A stretch of DNA of 14,078 nucleotides from Candidatus Krumholzibacteriia bacterium (GCA_029935695.1 JAOZJV010000025.1:1-14078); one strand, 5' to 3'; counted from the stretch's first letter, positions 7,330-13,900 are shown. Translations and numbers: made by a program. Notes: generated by a model not told the origin, from the letters alone.

Positions 7330-9950
7330 GTCTTCTCCCAATTTTGAAACCATTGAATAAGGACCGGTAGCAACACGAGAGTGGAGACCAGGCACCATCC
7401 AACTCCCACGAACAGAAATATCCCCAGCGTGGCTAAGCCCGGGTGCTGGTAGAATGACAGGCAACCGAAGCCGACCATGCTGGTCAAGGAGGTCAGAAGG
7501 ACAGCCGGTCCAACTTCCCGAACGGCCATCACCGGGTCGGGACTCTCCTTCAGCCGATAAGCGTTGATGAGATGAACGCCGTCATCAATCCCAATCCCCA
7601 GCAGGATGGGAATTCCAATCAGGTTGTAAAAATTGATCCGCTCTCCCAGCAAAGACATGGTGCCTGCCGTCAACATGCCACCCATGAGCAGAGGAACGGC
7701 TGCCATGAAAGCCAGATGCCATTTTCTTAAAGCGACTCTCAGAGAGATCAGGACCACGAGGAAGGCCACCACACCCATGCGCATCCCTTGAGTGAACATG
7801 ATGTCCATGAGCCGATAGGATATTCCGGACAGGCTCACAGCATCGGGAGCCACCGCCTGCAAAACCTTCTCCATGGCTGCAGCCGGTTCCTTTTCCCACA
7901 GATTCCCGGCTGGAAAAATGTACTGCAAATAGACCCCGGGTTCGGAGGTCTCGAACCCCGCCCTCACCTGAAGTGGCAGGTCCTGGAACCCAATTTCCCT
8001 GAGATTTGCCCGCTGAGAGACTTGTGCCCTGAAAGCCTGCCGAAGATCCCTGTTGAAATCGTTGAGAACATCCAGAGTTTGGGGATTGATGGCGTATATT
8101 ATCCGCTCGAGAGCACGGGAATATCGTTTGAGTTCCGTTTTCTCGATCCTGGACAGGTTGGTCTCGGAGAAGCTCCTGCTGCTGCTGCGGAGTTCATTGC
8201 GGATCTCCACAAGATCCTCCATCTCGTATCGAGTGGCAGAGGTGCTATCCAACCGCTTCATCAGGTCGGCGACCTTGCGGGCCTGAGCCTCACGCTCCTC
8301 ACGTGGCAGCAGATAATCGCTGATGGACTCCACGCGGACCACTTCCGGATATTCAAGGAGTTTGTTTTTAATCGCGGAAGATTCCTCCACGCCCCGGACT
8401 TGCTGGATGAGAATGTCGGAGGAAAGGCTGAAACGATTGATGATCTCCTGTTTCAACTTGTAGGAGGGCAAACCACCAATCTGAAGACGGGAATAGTTGT
8501 ATTCGTATTCCAGATTCCGGAAAGACAAACCACTGATCAGAAACAGCCCCAGAAAGATCCCCACCACAGGTCCCGAACAATCCAGGGCCATGCGGGCCAC
8601 CGAAACAGTCCATGCCCTGACCCGGTCCTGAGACGAGGCAATGGAGCCACCTTCCGGCACCATGACAGGCATAACGAACAGGACAACCAACGCCGTCAAA
8701 AGCACACCAATGGCGCTGAGTATGGCAAACTCCCGGAGGCTCGGCACCTCCATCAGCAGGATGCACAGAAACGCCCCTGCAGTGGAGGCTGCCCCGGCGA
8801 TGATTGGAGGAGAAGCGGACTTGAAGATATGCCCGACCAACACCCCTCCACTGAGCCCTTCAGCCTGGCCCAGCCGATGATGATTCAACCAGTGGACACA
8901 GAAATCAATTCCCAGACCAATCAGGACCAGGCCCAGGATCATGGTCACCGTATTCATCTCGCCAAAGAGAAGCCGGATCAGGCCCATCACCCAAAGCAGG
9001 GAAATGAGCAGCACGATGATGGAATAGAAAACACTGCGCAGATCCCCAAGAAATAACTTTATCAGGACCATGGTGATGGCCAGGGCCCACAAGGTCAGCC
9101 TCTTTCCAGATGTCTTGATGCACTGAACCTCGTGGTACGCGGTGACGGGGTAACCTGTCAGGCGAATCCGGGCATGGGGTGGTTCGTGCAGAATTTCCCT
9201 CTGGATTTCATTCAAAGCAGCAACCAGAACAGAAAGGTCTTCGATACTGTTTTCGGAAAAATCTGTCTCCACGCGCACCAGCAGGGCAGTACCGCGTACG
9301 GCAGCCAGCCCTGGAAGAGGGCTGAACAGGGGAGCGACCAGGTCAGCCGGTGCTGAATGCGGATCTCCTTCAAGGGCACCGGCAAGGGCTTCAAGTGTTT
9401 CGACAACGAACGATCTTATTCCTTCCTCATCCACCCGGGCTTCGGTTTTGTTCTCGCTCATGGGCGAATTACCGAATCCCGCCATGATGAGTTGGCCGAT
9501 ATCCATATGGTCTGAGAATTCGGCTAACGCCTCAATTTCAGCTGTTGAAAGAAACATTAATTCGTAAGGGAGAAACTCGGAATTTACACCGTGAACAAAT
9601 CGGACATGAGGCAGAGAGGAAACGGCATCGGCAAATTTTTTGGCTGCTTTGCGAGCACCTGGTCCATCAACCAATGCATAGACCGTTGAACCACGCAGAG
9701 GGTCTTCAACCACTTTTAGAAATTCATGGATGAGGGGCTCATCCTGAGGAAGGGCATTGGTCCATCGGGGGTTGAGTTTCAAGGTCGATGTGGCGATCAG
9801 GGCGGGAATAGAAAAAAGGAACAGAAAGAAAAGAGACCAGTACCGGTTCCGGACGAGAAATGCCAAAATGCCAGAGATAAAGGACACGCTCAAACTCCCC
9901 CAACAATTCAGTGACCAGGGGTGATGTCCGGTCATGGACAGACATCCCAT
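7326..9950 (-). CDS. RND/MMPL-superfamily exporter, first gene of the operon
   Basis: This is an 874-residue inner-membrane protein. I start it at ATG 9950 because GGAGG (9956-9960) lies 5 bases ahead; the in-frame GTG at 9956 overlaps that site and cannot be the start. The layout is two repeats of one transmembrane helix, a large periplasmic loop and five more helices. TM1 lies near residues 33-55, the first loop to about 275, TMs 2-6 to about 440, TM7 near 465, the second loop to about 690, and the last five helices to the C-terminus. Each half carries the family GxGxD signature: GLGIDFCVHW with D349 and GIGIDDGVHL with D789/D790, acidic residues expected in the proton path. Single-gene RND exporters of this size (MMPL, HpnN-like) move lipids or hydrophobic metabolites out of the inner membrane. 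As the first gene of a biosynthetic operon it most likely exports the product. No membrane-fusion or outer-membrane partner is encoded in view. Confidence 0.9.
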   Translation of the reverse strand: MGCLSMTGHHPWSLNCWGSLSVSFISGILAFLVRNRYWSLFFLFLFSIPALIATSTLKLNPRWTNALPQDEPLIHEFLKVVEDPLRGSTVYALVDGPGARKAAKKFADAVSSLPHVRFVHGVNSEFLPYELMFLSTAEIEALAEFSDHMDIGQLIMAGFGNSPMSENKTEARVDEEGIRSFVVETLEALAGALEGDPHSAPADLVAPLFSPLPGLAAVRGTALLVRVETDFSENSIEDLSVLVAALNEIQREILHEPPHARIRLTGYPVTAYHEVQCIKTSGKRLTLWALAITMVLIKLFLGDLRSVFYSIIVLLISLLWVMGLIRLLFGEMNTVTMILGLVLIGLGIDFCVHWLNHHRLGQAEGLSGGVLVGHIFKSASPPIIAGAASTAGAFLCILLMEVPSLREFAILSAIGVLLTALVVLFVMPVMVPEGGSIASSQDRVRAWTVSVARMALDCSGPVVGIFLGLFLISGLSFRNLEYEYNYSRLQIGGLPSYKLKQEIINRFSLSSDILIQQVRGVEESSAIKNKLLEYPEVVRVESISDYLLPREEREAQARKVADLMKRLDSTSATRYEMEDLVEIRNELRSSSRSFSETNLSRIEKTELKRYSRALERIIYAINPQTLDVLNDFNRDLRQAFRAQVSQRANLREIGFQDLPLQVRAGFETSEPGVYLQYIFPAGNLWEKEPAAAMEKVLQAVAPDAVSLSGISYRLMDIMFTQGMRMGVVAFLVVLISLRVALRKWHLAFMAAVPLLMGGMLTAGTMSLLGERINFYNLIGIPILLGIGIDDGVHLINAYRLKESPDPVMAVREVGPAVLLTSLTSMVGFGCLSFYQHPGLATLGIFLFVGVGWCLVSTLVLLPVLIQWFQNWEKT

Positions 9951-9955
9951 GCTCA

Positions 9956-9960
9956 CCTCC
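9956..9960 (-). promoter_or_regulatory. Strong ribosome binding site of the RND exporter
   Basis: GGAGG on the minus strand sits 5 bases upstream of ATG 9950 and decides the start of the exporter gene, ruling out the in-frame GTG at 9954-9956. The downstream genes of the operon have weaker sites and rely on stop/start overlaps. Confidence 0.8.
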
Positions 9961-9983
9961 AGCGCAAGACATGGTCCTGGTTT

Positions 9984-10031
9984 GGAGCTTGGTGCTGGGT
10001 TTTGTTAAGTCGTTTGTTATCGGGAGCTTGG
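9984..10031. repeat. Pair of GGAGCTTGG direct repeats
   Basis: GGAGCTTGG occurs at 9984-9992 and again at 10023-10031, 39 bases apart, in the leader of the minus-strand operon. The sequence contains the palindrome AGCT, so the reverse complement CCAAGCTCC is equally repeated. No known protein site is recognised; it may be chance or a remnant of duplication. Confidence 0.3.
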
Positions 10032-10032
10032 A

Positions 10033-10050
10033 GTTAATGATCTGTTAATG
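10033..10050 (-). promoter_or_regulatory. CATTAAC-N4-CATTAAC direct repeat, possible response-regulator box
   Basis: On the minus strand the sequence reads CATTAACAGATCATTAAC: two identical 7-base words with an 11-base pitch, about 83-100 bases upstream of the exporter start. Tandem 7-base half-sites at 11-base pitch are the arrangement bound by OmpR/PhoB-family response regulators. The words do not match the E. coli Pho box itself, so the regulator is unknown. The assignment as an operator is inference. Confidence 0.35.
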
Positions 10051-10074
10051 GGGAGAGGAAACACGGGTGAACTG

Positions 10075-10090
10075 TGTGATTATTTACACA
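10075..10090. promoter_or_regulatory. CRP/FNR-like palindrome TGTGA-N6-ACACA
   Basis: The plus strand reads TGTGATTATTTACACA. The left half is a perfect CRP-type TGTGA, the spacer is 6, and the right half ACACA differs from TCACA at one base; the flanking GTGTG/CACAC arms also form an inverted repeat. It lies about 125-140 bases upstream of the exporter start in an AT-rich stretch, a plausible place for an activator. A hairpin or chance match is possible. Confidence 0.3.
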
Positions 10091-10166
10091 CTCCACTGTT
10101 ACAAAAAAGAAACATATTGTTCCGCAGAGAATGTACAACTCCTCTTTTCACTTTATTCTTCCAAAA

Positions 10167-10182
10167 TTTAACAAGGGTTAAA
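10167..10182. repeat. Small AT-rich inverted repeat after the ccdA-like gene
   Basis: TTTAAC-AAGG-GTTAAA is a perfect 6-base inverted repeat with a 4-base loop, 38 bases beyond the ccdA-like stop. On the minus strand it is followed by TTTT, so it could be a feeble terminator for the thioredoxin/CcdA pair or an operator for the exporter operon. The stem has only one G-C pair, so termination would be weak. The rest of the 270-base gap shows no gene. Confidence 0.25.
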
Positions 10183-10219
10183 ATAGTGAGAGACCCTGGG
10201 TTTCTGGTTTTCTTCCTGC

Positions 10220-10915
10220 CTAGGCCGTATAAACAAGATAAGCGCCACCCAAAATCACCAGCACCCCACAGGCCTGCCGCAACAAAGCTTGCCCCCGCGA
10301 TCCATCATTCCAGTTCAAGTACCTCTGCACCCGCTGGGCCGATGTCCCTGCCAGTACAATCACCGAGCAATGCCCCACTCCGTAACAGAGCAGCAGCACA
10401 ACCCCATAGGCCCAACTGGTCGAAGCGGTCTTGAGAGTGACCCCCAGCATAGGAGCCATATAGGCGAATGTGCATGGCCCTACCCCCACCCCAAAAAGCA
10501 GCCCAACAAAGAAGGCACCCAAAACACCCTTGCGCGCCGAACCAGTGGGCCCGCCACCAGTCCAGGGTATCTTCACAACACCCAGAAAATGAAGTCCCAG
10601 GAAAAGAAATATCAGGGCCAGGGTGTAATTGACAAAAGTACCCACGTCGCCAAGCATGCGGCCAAGAGCAGCGGTGAGGCCGCCGATCAAGGCTATGGTC
10701 ACCAGAATCCCCACAGAAAAAACCATGGAAATGTTGAACGCGCGCCGGCTGGAAGGAGCTCCCTGCTCTCCAATAAAGGCAATCACCAGAGGGATGCTGG
10801 CCAGGTGGCACGGGCTGAGCACGATGCTCAAAACACCCCAGAAAAAAGCAGCACTCATGGCCACGTAGGCAGTACCGCTGACAGCTTCGGTGAGGGTTGT
10901 GAAGAGACTTTCCAT
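10220..10915 (-). CDS. CcdA/DsbD-type membrane electron carrier
   Basis: This is a 231-residue polytopic membrane protein with about six hydrophobic helices and no soluble domain, the compact CcdA size. The paired family motifs are visible: SPCHLASIPL with C36 in the first helix and GVGPCTFAYMAP with C148 in the fourth. These two cysteines form the redox pair that takes electrons from cytoplasmic thioredoxin and delivers them across the membrane. Two further Cys (LLLCYGVGHCS) lie in a late helix and are not part of the usual pair. The start is ATG 10915, 3 bases after the stop of the thioredoxin-like gene, so the two form an operon. Together they would keep a periplasmic dithiol reduced. The target is not given by context; cytochrome c maturation genes are not present in the window. 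A scavenging-type DsbD-like role is an alternative. Confidence 0.88.
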   Translation of the reverse strand: MESLFTTLTEAVSGTAYVAMSAAFFWGVLSIVLSPCHLASIPLVIAFIGEQGAPSSRRAFNISMVFSVGILVTIALIGGLTAALGRMLGDVGTFVNYTLALIFLFLGLHFLGVVKIPWTGGGPTGSARKGVLGAFFVGLLFGVGVGPCTFAYMAPMLGVTLKTASTSWAYGVVLLLCYGVGHCSVIVLAGTSAQRVQRYLNWNDGSRGQALLRQACGVLVILGGAYLVYTA

Positions 10916-10918
10916 GGG

Positions 10919-11347
10919 CTAGATGGCTTCAACCGGTTGGGTAATTTCGAACTCAAATCCCAACTCCTGCCACTTGGCTAAAATGGCTTCCTGGGAAATG
11001 AATCCTTCATGACGGAAAAGTTCCGTACCAGAGGCATCGATAAAAACCTGGGTGGGTATGACCCGAATATTCCAGGGCTCTCCCGCTGCCGGATCTTTTT
11101 TAATGTCGATGACATCCACCACCATCGACCCCTGGTATTGCTTTGCAAGGTTGTCCAGGATGGGAGCCATTTTCTTGCAGGGGATGCACTTGTCAGACCC
11201 GAGATCCACCAGACGGGGCAGGGCCGCTGTCTCGGATTGTTCAGTATTTTCACCATGATGGGCCTTATCCTCAGGCAAATTCTTGAGAACAAAAGCCCCG
11301 GCAAAAACCAGGCACGCCGATACGATGATAAGGATGTTTCTAGTCAT
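10919..11347 (-). CDS. Membrane-anchored periplasmic thioredoxin-like protein
   Basis: I start at ATG 11347, which has AAAGGAG 5 bases ahead, rather than an in-frame ATG at 11383 with no such site. This gives 142 residues. The N-terminus is a short basic start (MTRN) and one hydrophobic segment (residues 5-21), an uncleaved anchor or signal sequence. VSAC at 9-12 resembles a lipobox but comes too early to be convincing. A charged linker (about 25-42) leads to the thioredoxin domain with active site C54-I-P-C57 followed by KKMAP and the cis-proline loop VIPTQVF (P98). The domain would sit in the periplasm. The next gene is CcdA-like and begins 3 bases after this stop, so it is the likely source of electrons. 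The CIPC site differs from the CGPC of general thioredoxins, which fits a dedicated reductase. Its client is unknown. Confidence 0.9.
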   Translation of the reverse strand: MTRNILIIVSACLVFAGAFVLKNLPEDKAHHGENTEQSETAALPRLVDLGSDKCIPCKKMAPILDNLAKQYQGSMVVDVIDIKKDPAAGEPWNIRVIPTQVFIDASGTELFRHEGFISQEAILAKWQELGFEFEITQPVEAI

Positions 11348-11387
11348 CAGAACTCCTTTGATGCCGCAATACCCAACCCACATCCTA

Positions 11388-11416
11388 ATTCTATGCTTTT
11401 ATCGGAAGATTATCCA
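11388..11416 (-). promoter_or_regulatory. Predicted sigma70-like promoter for the thioredoxin/CcdA pair
   Basis: On the minus strand, TGGATA (11411-11416, four of six to TTGACA) and TAGAAT (11388-11393, five of six to TATAAT) are 17 bases apart. Transcription would begin near 11381 and leave a leader of about 35 bases before ATG 11347. This fits a divergent arrangement with the ZIP gene. Confidence 0.45.
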
Positions 11417-11424
11417 AAAATTTA

Positions 11425-11437
11425 CGTCTGTAAGACG
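11425..11437. promoter_or_regulatory. Dyad CGTCT-GTA-AGACG between divergent promoters
   Basis: A perfect 5-base inverted repeat with a 3-base centre lies between the two predicted -35 boxes of the divergent thioredoxin and ZIP genes. Its position suggests an operator shared by both, but it is short and no known regulator is recognised. Confidence 0.25.
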
Positions 11438-11448
11438 ACTTTTCCCAT

Positions 11449-11477
11449 ATGACGTTCCCTGTTTCCGTGTCTATACT
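11449..11477 (+). promoter_or_regulatory. Predicted sigma70-like promoter for the ZIP transporter
   Basis: ATGACG (11449-11454, four of six to TTGACA) and TATACT (11472-11477, five of six to TATAAT) are separated by 17 bases. Transcription would begin near 11484. The -35 box covers the ATG at 11449, which is a further reason to start the ZIP protein at 11527. Confidence 0.5.
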
Positions 11478-11526
11478 GGTCAAAATACAAAATGCCCTTC
11501 CATTTTTTTCCCTGGGAGTATTGACC

Positions 11527-12339
11527 ATGCCCTTATGGTTTCTGGAAGCCAGCCCCATCATGCAAGCCTTCCTGGCCACCCTCTTCACCTGGGGCGTGAC
11601 GGCTCTCGGCGCCGCCGGAGTGTTTGTTTTTCGGACGGTGAACCGCAAATTGCTGGACGCCATGCTGGGCTTTGCCGCCGGCATCATGATTGCCGCCAGC
11701 TTCTGGTCCCTGCTGGCCCCGGCCATCGCCATGACCGAAGCCGCCGGCAAAACACCCTGGATTCCTGCCGTGATTGGCTTCCTGTCCGGTGGCGCATTCC
11801 TCTATGGGGTGGACAAGGTTTTGCCTCATCTGCATTTGGGTTTCCCCGTGGAAGAAGCCGAAGGTATCAAAACCAGCTGGCATCGCAGCGTCCTGCTGGT
11901 GCTGGCCATCACCCTGCACAACATCCCTGAAGGCCTGGCCGTGGGCGTGGCTTTTGGCGCCGTGGCAGCCGGAGTGCCCGAAGCCAGCATGGGCGCCGCA
12001 GTGGCTCTGGCCCTGGGTATTGGAATTCAGAATTTCCCGGAGGGATTGGCCGTGTCCGCCCCTTTGCGCCGGGAAGGATGGAGCCGAAGCAAGTCTTTCA
12101 TGTACGGGCAGGCCTCTGGTGTGGTGGAGCCCATCGCCGGGGTCATTGGCGCCGCAGCGGTGCTTTGGATGCGCCCGCTGCTTCCCTACGCCCTCAGTTT
12201 TGCCGCCGGCGCCATGATTTTTGTGGTGGTGGAAGAGTTGATTCCCGAATCCCAGCTGGATAAAAACACCGACCTGGCCACCATCAGCGCCATGGTGGGT
12301 TTTGCACTGATGATGGCTTTGGATGTGGCTCTGGGGTAA
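11527..12339 (+). CDS. ZIP-family divalent metal transporter (GufA-like)
   Basis: This 270-residue inner-membrane protein has about eight hydrophobic segments. The start is ATG 11527, with GGGAG 8 bases upstream; the in-frame ATG at 11449 overlaps the predicted promoter and has no ribosome site. The two metal-binding helices are clear: LHNIPEGLAVG with H131, N132 and E135, and GIQNFPEGLAVSAPL with N169 and E172. Both are hallmarks of ZIP proteins, and the pair of PEG motifs is typical of the GufA group. A later EELIPES segment (about residues 237-243) is also usual there. A cytoplasmic loop after residue 95 contains HLHLGF, histidines that may help bind metal. ZIP proteins bring Zn(II), Fe(II) or related ions into the cytoplasm; which ion cannot be told. 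The gene stands alone, divergent from the thioredoxin pair and convergent with the barrel-protein gene, with no obvious terminator in the 12-base gap. Confidence 0.92.
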   Translation: MPLWFLEASPIMQAFLATLFTWGVTALGAAGVFVFRTVNRKLLDAMLGFAAGIMIAASFWSLLAPAIAMTEAAGKTPWIPAVIGFLSGGAFLYGVDKVLPHLHLGFPVEEAEGIKTSWHRSVLLVLAITLHNIPEGLAVGVAFGAVAAGVPEASMGAAVALALGIGIQNFPEGLAVSAPLRREGWSRSKSFMYGQASGVVEPIAGVIGAAAVLWMRPLLPYALSFAAGAMIFVVVEELIPESQLDKNTDLATISAMVGFALMMALDVALG

Positions 12340-12351
12340 AGAACCTTCCGT

Positions 12352-13098
12352 TTAAAAGGATGTGCTCAACCCCGCACTGACGGCCTGTTCCCCCACCCCG
12401 GCCCATTCAGCAAAAATACCCACCGGCCCCAGCTGCACAGCCATGCCCAATGCGATTTGGTAATGATGAATATCTGACCCTGTCACTTCAACCTCTGCAA
12501 TTTCCCAGTTCACCGGCCCGCCAAAAATCCTGGCCGCCACATACGGGAATGTATTGTTGTTGATATTCCAGCCGGCACGCGCGCCAAAACGTGCATCTGC
12601 GGCAAAATAGCTGGTGGCTGCTTGAGTGCCGGGATCAATGGTTTCGGTCCATGAAGCCCCGAAAAAGAGAGATAGATCCACAAAAGGTGTGTACCCCTCA
12701 CCGATGAGGGCCCGATTTTCCAAACCAATGGAAAACAGGCCACCCGGCTCAACAGCATGAATGACTCCATCAGGAGTTATCATATCTCCATCGAGAATGA
12801 GCCCCACACCACCGCGCAGGGTCCAGCTCTCGTTGATGAGCCAGCCGCCAGCCATGGAGACGGTAGACATTTCCACATCCACATCCTGATGGTCATCAAA
12901 ACGAATGGTGGTGTTGAAAATGCCCAAGCCAAGACCCAGTTGGAATTGATCTCTGCCGGTCAGCTCAGGGTGACTTTGGGATCCAAAACATTGTGGGGGC
13001 GGACCGCCCGGAATGGGGACACCTCAACCATAGGCGGCGGGTGCTGCAGCCAGCCATATCATTCCCATTAAGACCAGACAAAGGACAGATTTCATCAT
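12352..13098 (-). CDS. Outer-membrane beta-barrel protein with in-frame TGA after the signal peptide (candidate selenoprotein, or nonsense allele)
   Basis: Reading from ATG 13098 (GAGGA 5 bases ahead; a second ATG follows), the first 24 codons give a clean signal peptide: MMKS, then hydrophobic VLCLVLMGMIWLAAA, then PAAYG. Codon 25 is TGA (13024-13026). The same frame then continues without any further stop for 223 codons to TAA at 12352. It begins GVPIPGGPPPQCFG, includes TGRDQFQLGLGLGIFNTT, and ends in GLSTSF. The rest shows alternating beta strands, glycine and aromatic girdles, and a terminal Phe, the signature of barrels inserted by the BAM complex. With the TGA read through, the protein is 248 residues, fitting a small eight-stranded barrel. 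A Cys (C37) lies 12 residues after the TGA. If TGA is not decoded, the gene is broken: the only downstream start is a TTG inside the barrel, without a signal peptide. The family function is unknown. Confidence 0.75.
12989..13015 (-). other. SECIS-like hairpin downstream of the in-frame TGA
   Basis: On the minus strand, CATT (13012-13015) pairs with AATG (12989-12992). A small internal loop leads to an upper stem GGGC/GCCC (13006-13009 with 12997-13000) closed by the apical loop GGUCC; pairing one more base gives a five-pair stem and a GUC loop. The apical GG begins after exactly 18 bases from the TGA, as I recall for the GGUC loop of the E. coli fdhF SECIS. Bacterial SECIS elements need a short stem with a G early in the loop close to the UGA, which this meets. 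Gly (GGN) and Pro (CCN) codons pair easily, so part of the stem could be a by-product of the encoded PGGPPP. Confidence 0.5.
13024..13026 (-). other. In-frame TGA, candidate selenocysteine codon (residue 25)
   Basis: This TGA is the only interruption of the barrel-protein frame and lies at the signal peptide/mature protein junction, next to Gly on both sides. It is one base change from TGC or TGT (Cys) and from TGG (Trp). A Cys ancestor would form a Cys25/Cys37 pair across GVPIPGGPPPQ, so Sec25/Cys37 would be a selenenylsulfide pair. Readthrough is not proven by this sequence. Confidence 0.45.
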
Positions 13099-13384
13099 TT
13101 TTATCCTCAATGTTTCTTGAAAAAGATATTACTTTCGACGCAAAACGTAATCTAGCGACTGCCCCTCAAATTGGCCTGCACCATCTTCGTGCATAAGCAA
13201 TTCATTGCCCGTTGTTGAGACTTTCCCCGACCGGATTTCCAATTTCTCTCATCATAGTTCCATTGAAGGCAATCGCCTATGGAAGTTTCTCAAAAAAACA
13301 GATGACAAATCAGGGATTCAAAGCGAGATTGTGCTCGCTGAAACTGAAACTGATACATCACTTTATCTGAAACTGGAGATCACC
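13099..13384. other. Intergenic region between divergent barrel-protein and tpx genes
   Basis: These 286 bases, AT-richer than the genes, separate two genes transcribed away from each other, so promoters for both must lie here. I found no promoter hexamer pair good enough to place. The only local pattern is a repeated CTGAAA word near 13339-13376, just before tpx. The open frame reaching upstream of the tpx start lacks a ribosome site and family similarity, so I do not count it as coding. Confidence 0.5.
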
Positions 13385-13885
13385 ATGGCTGAATTCATGC
13401 TCAAAGGCAACACCTTCAACACCACTGGAAACCTGCCTGAAGTGGGCGCCGATGCCCCCAACTGCACTCTCGTGGGTGCCGATCTCAGCGAAATCGAACT
13501 GAGTGGCTTCACTGGTAAGCGCGTGGTGCTGAATATCTTCCCCAGCATCGACACCGATGTTTGCGCCGCCAGCGTGCGCCGCTTCAACGACGAAGCCGGC
13601 AAACTGGAAAACACCGCTGTGGTCTGTGTATCGGGCGACCTTCCCTTCGCCCATGGCCGCTTCTGCGGTGCCGAAGGCCTGGAAAATGTGGTTTCCTGCT
13701 CCGATTTCCGCGATGGTGGCTTTGGCCGCGCGTATGGCGTCCGCATTGCTGATGGCCCCCTGCAAGGCTTGTGCGCCCGCTCCATCGTTGTTGTGAACGA
13801 AGAAGGCAATGTGGTTTATACCGAGCTTTGCCCCGAGACCGTGGAAGAGCCCAACTACGATGCGGCTCTTGCTGCCTTGAAGTAG
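13385..13885 (+). CDS. tpx: Thiol peroxidase (atypical 2-Cys peroxiredoxin)
   Basis: This 166-residue protein reduces hydrogen peroxide and alkyl hydroperoxides with electrons from thioredoxin. The start is ATG 13385 with GGAG 6 bases ahead; the N-terminus MAEFMLKGN aligns with the usual Tpx start and the length is normal. The peroxidatic cysteine is C60 in PSIDTDVCAASVRRFN, with the conserved Pro53 and Thr57 of the active site. The resolving cysteine is C94 in DLPFAHGRFCGAEGL, the signature stretch of Tpx, and the conserved Arg follows in LCARSIVVVN. Several extra Cys (27, 81, 105 and two near the C-terminus) are unusual in number and may reflect the lineage. No signal peptide is seen, so it probably acts in the cytoplasm, although Tpx can be found in the periplasm. 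It is a single-gene unit ending in a strong terminator. It is divergent from the barrel-protein gene. Confidence 0.97.
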   Translation: MAEFMLKGNTFNTTGNLPEVGADAPNCTLVGADLSEIELSGFTGKRVVLNIFPSIDTDVCAASVRRFNDEAGKLENTAVVCVSGDLPFAHGRFCGAEGLENVVSCSDFRDGGFGRAYGVRIADGPLQGLCARSIVVVNEEGNVVYTELCPETVEEPNYDAALAALK

Positions 13886-13900
13886 GACCTCTGGTTCTGA

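Noticed and set aside
7330..7464. A 45-residue N-terminal extension of the PLP-fold protein.
   Set aside because: It would overlap the exporter gene, has no similarity to the family, and the ATGA overlap with GGGAG supports the start at 7329.
7788..9056. A 422-codon plus-strand open frame antisense to the RND exporter.
   Set aside because: The translation is rich in His, Gln and Pro with no fold pattern, while the opposite strand encodes a clear RND protein.
10183..10219. A terminator for the ccdA-like gene around the ACCC/GGGT stretch.
   Set aside because: The only pairing has a one-base loop and no T run, so it cannot be a standard terminator.
12352..12927. The barrel protein as a shorter gene starting at an internal TTG.
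   Set aside because: It would lack any signal peptide and begin within a strand of the barrel; the upstream signal peptide in the same frame is the true start.
13205..13384. A 60-codon N-terminal extension of Tpx.
   Set aside because: Tpx normally starts where I placed it, GGAG precedes that ATG, and the extension has no recognisable signal peptide or domain.
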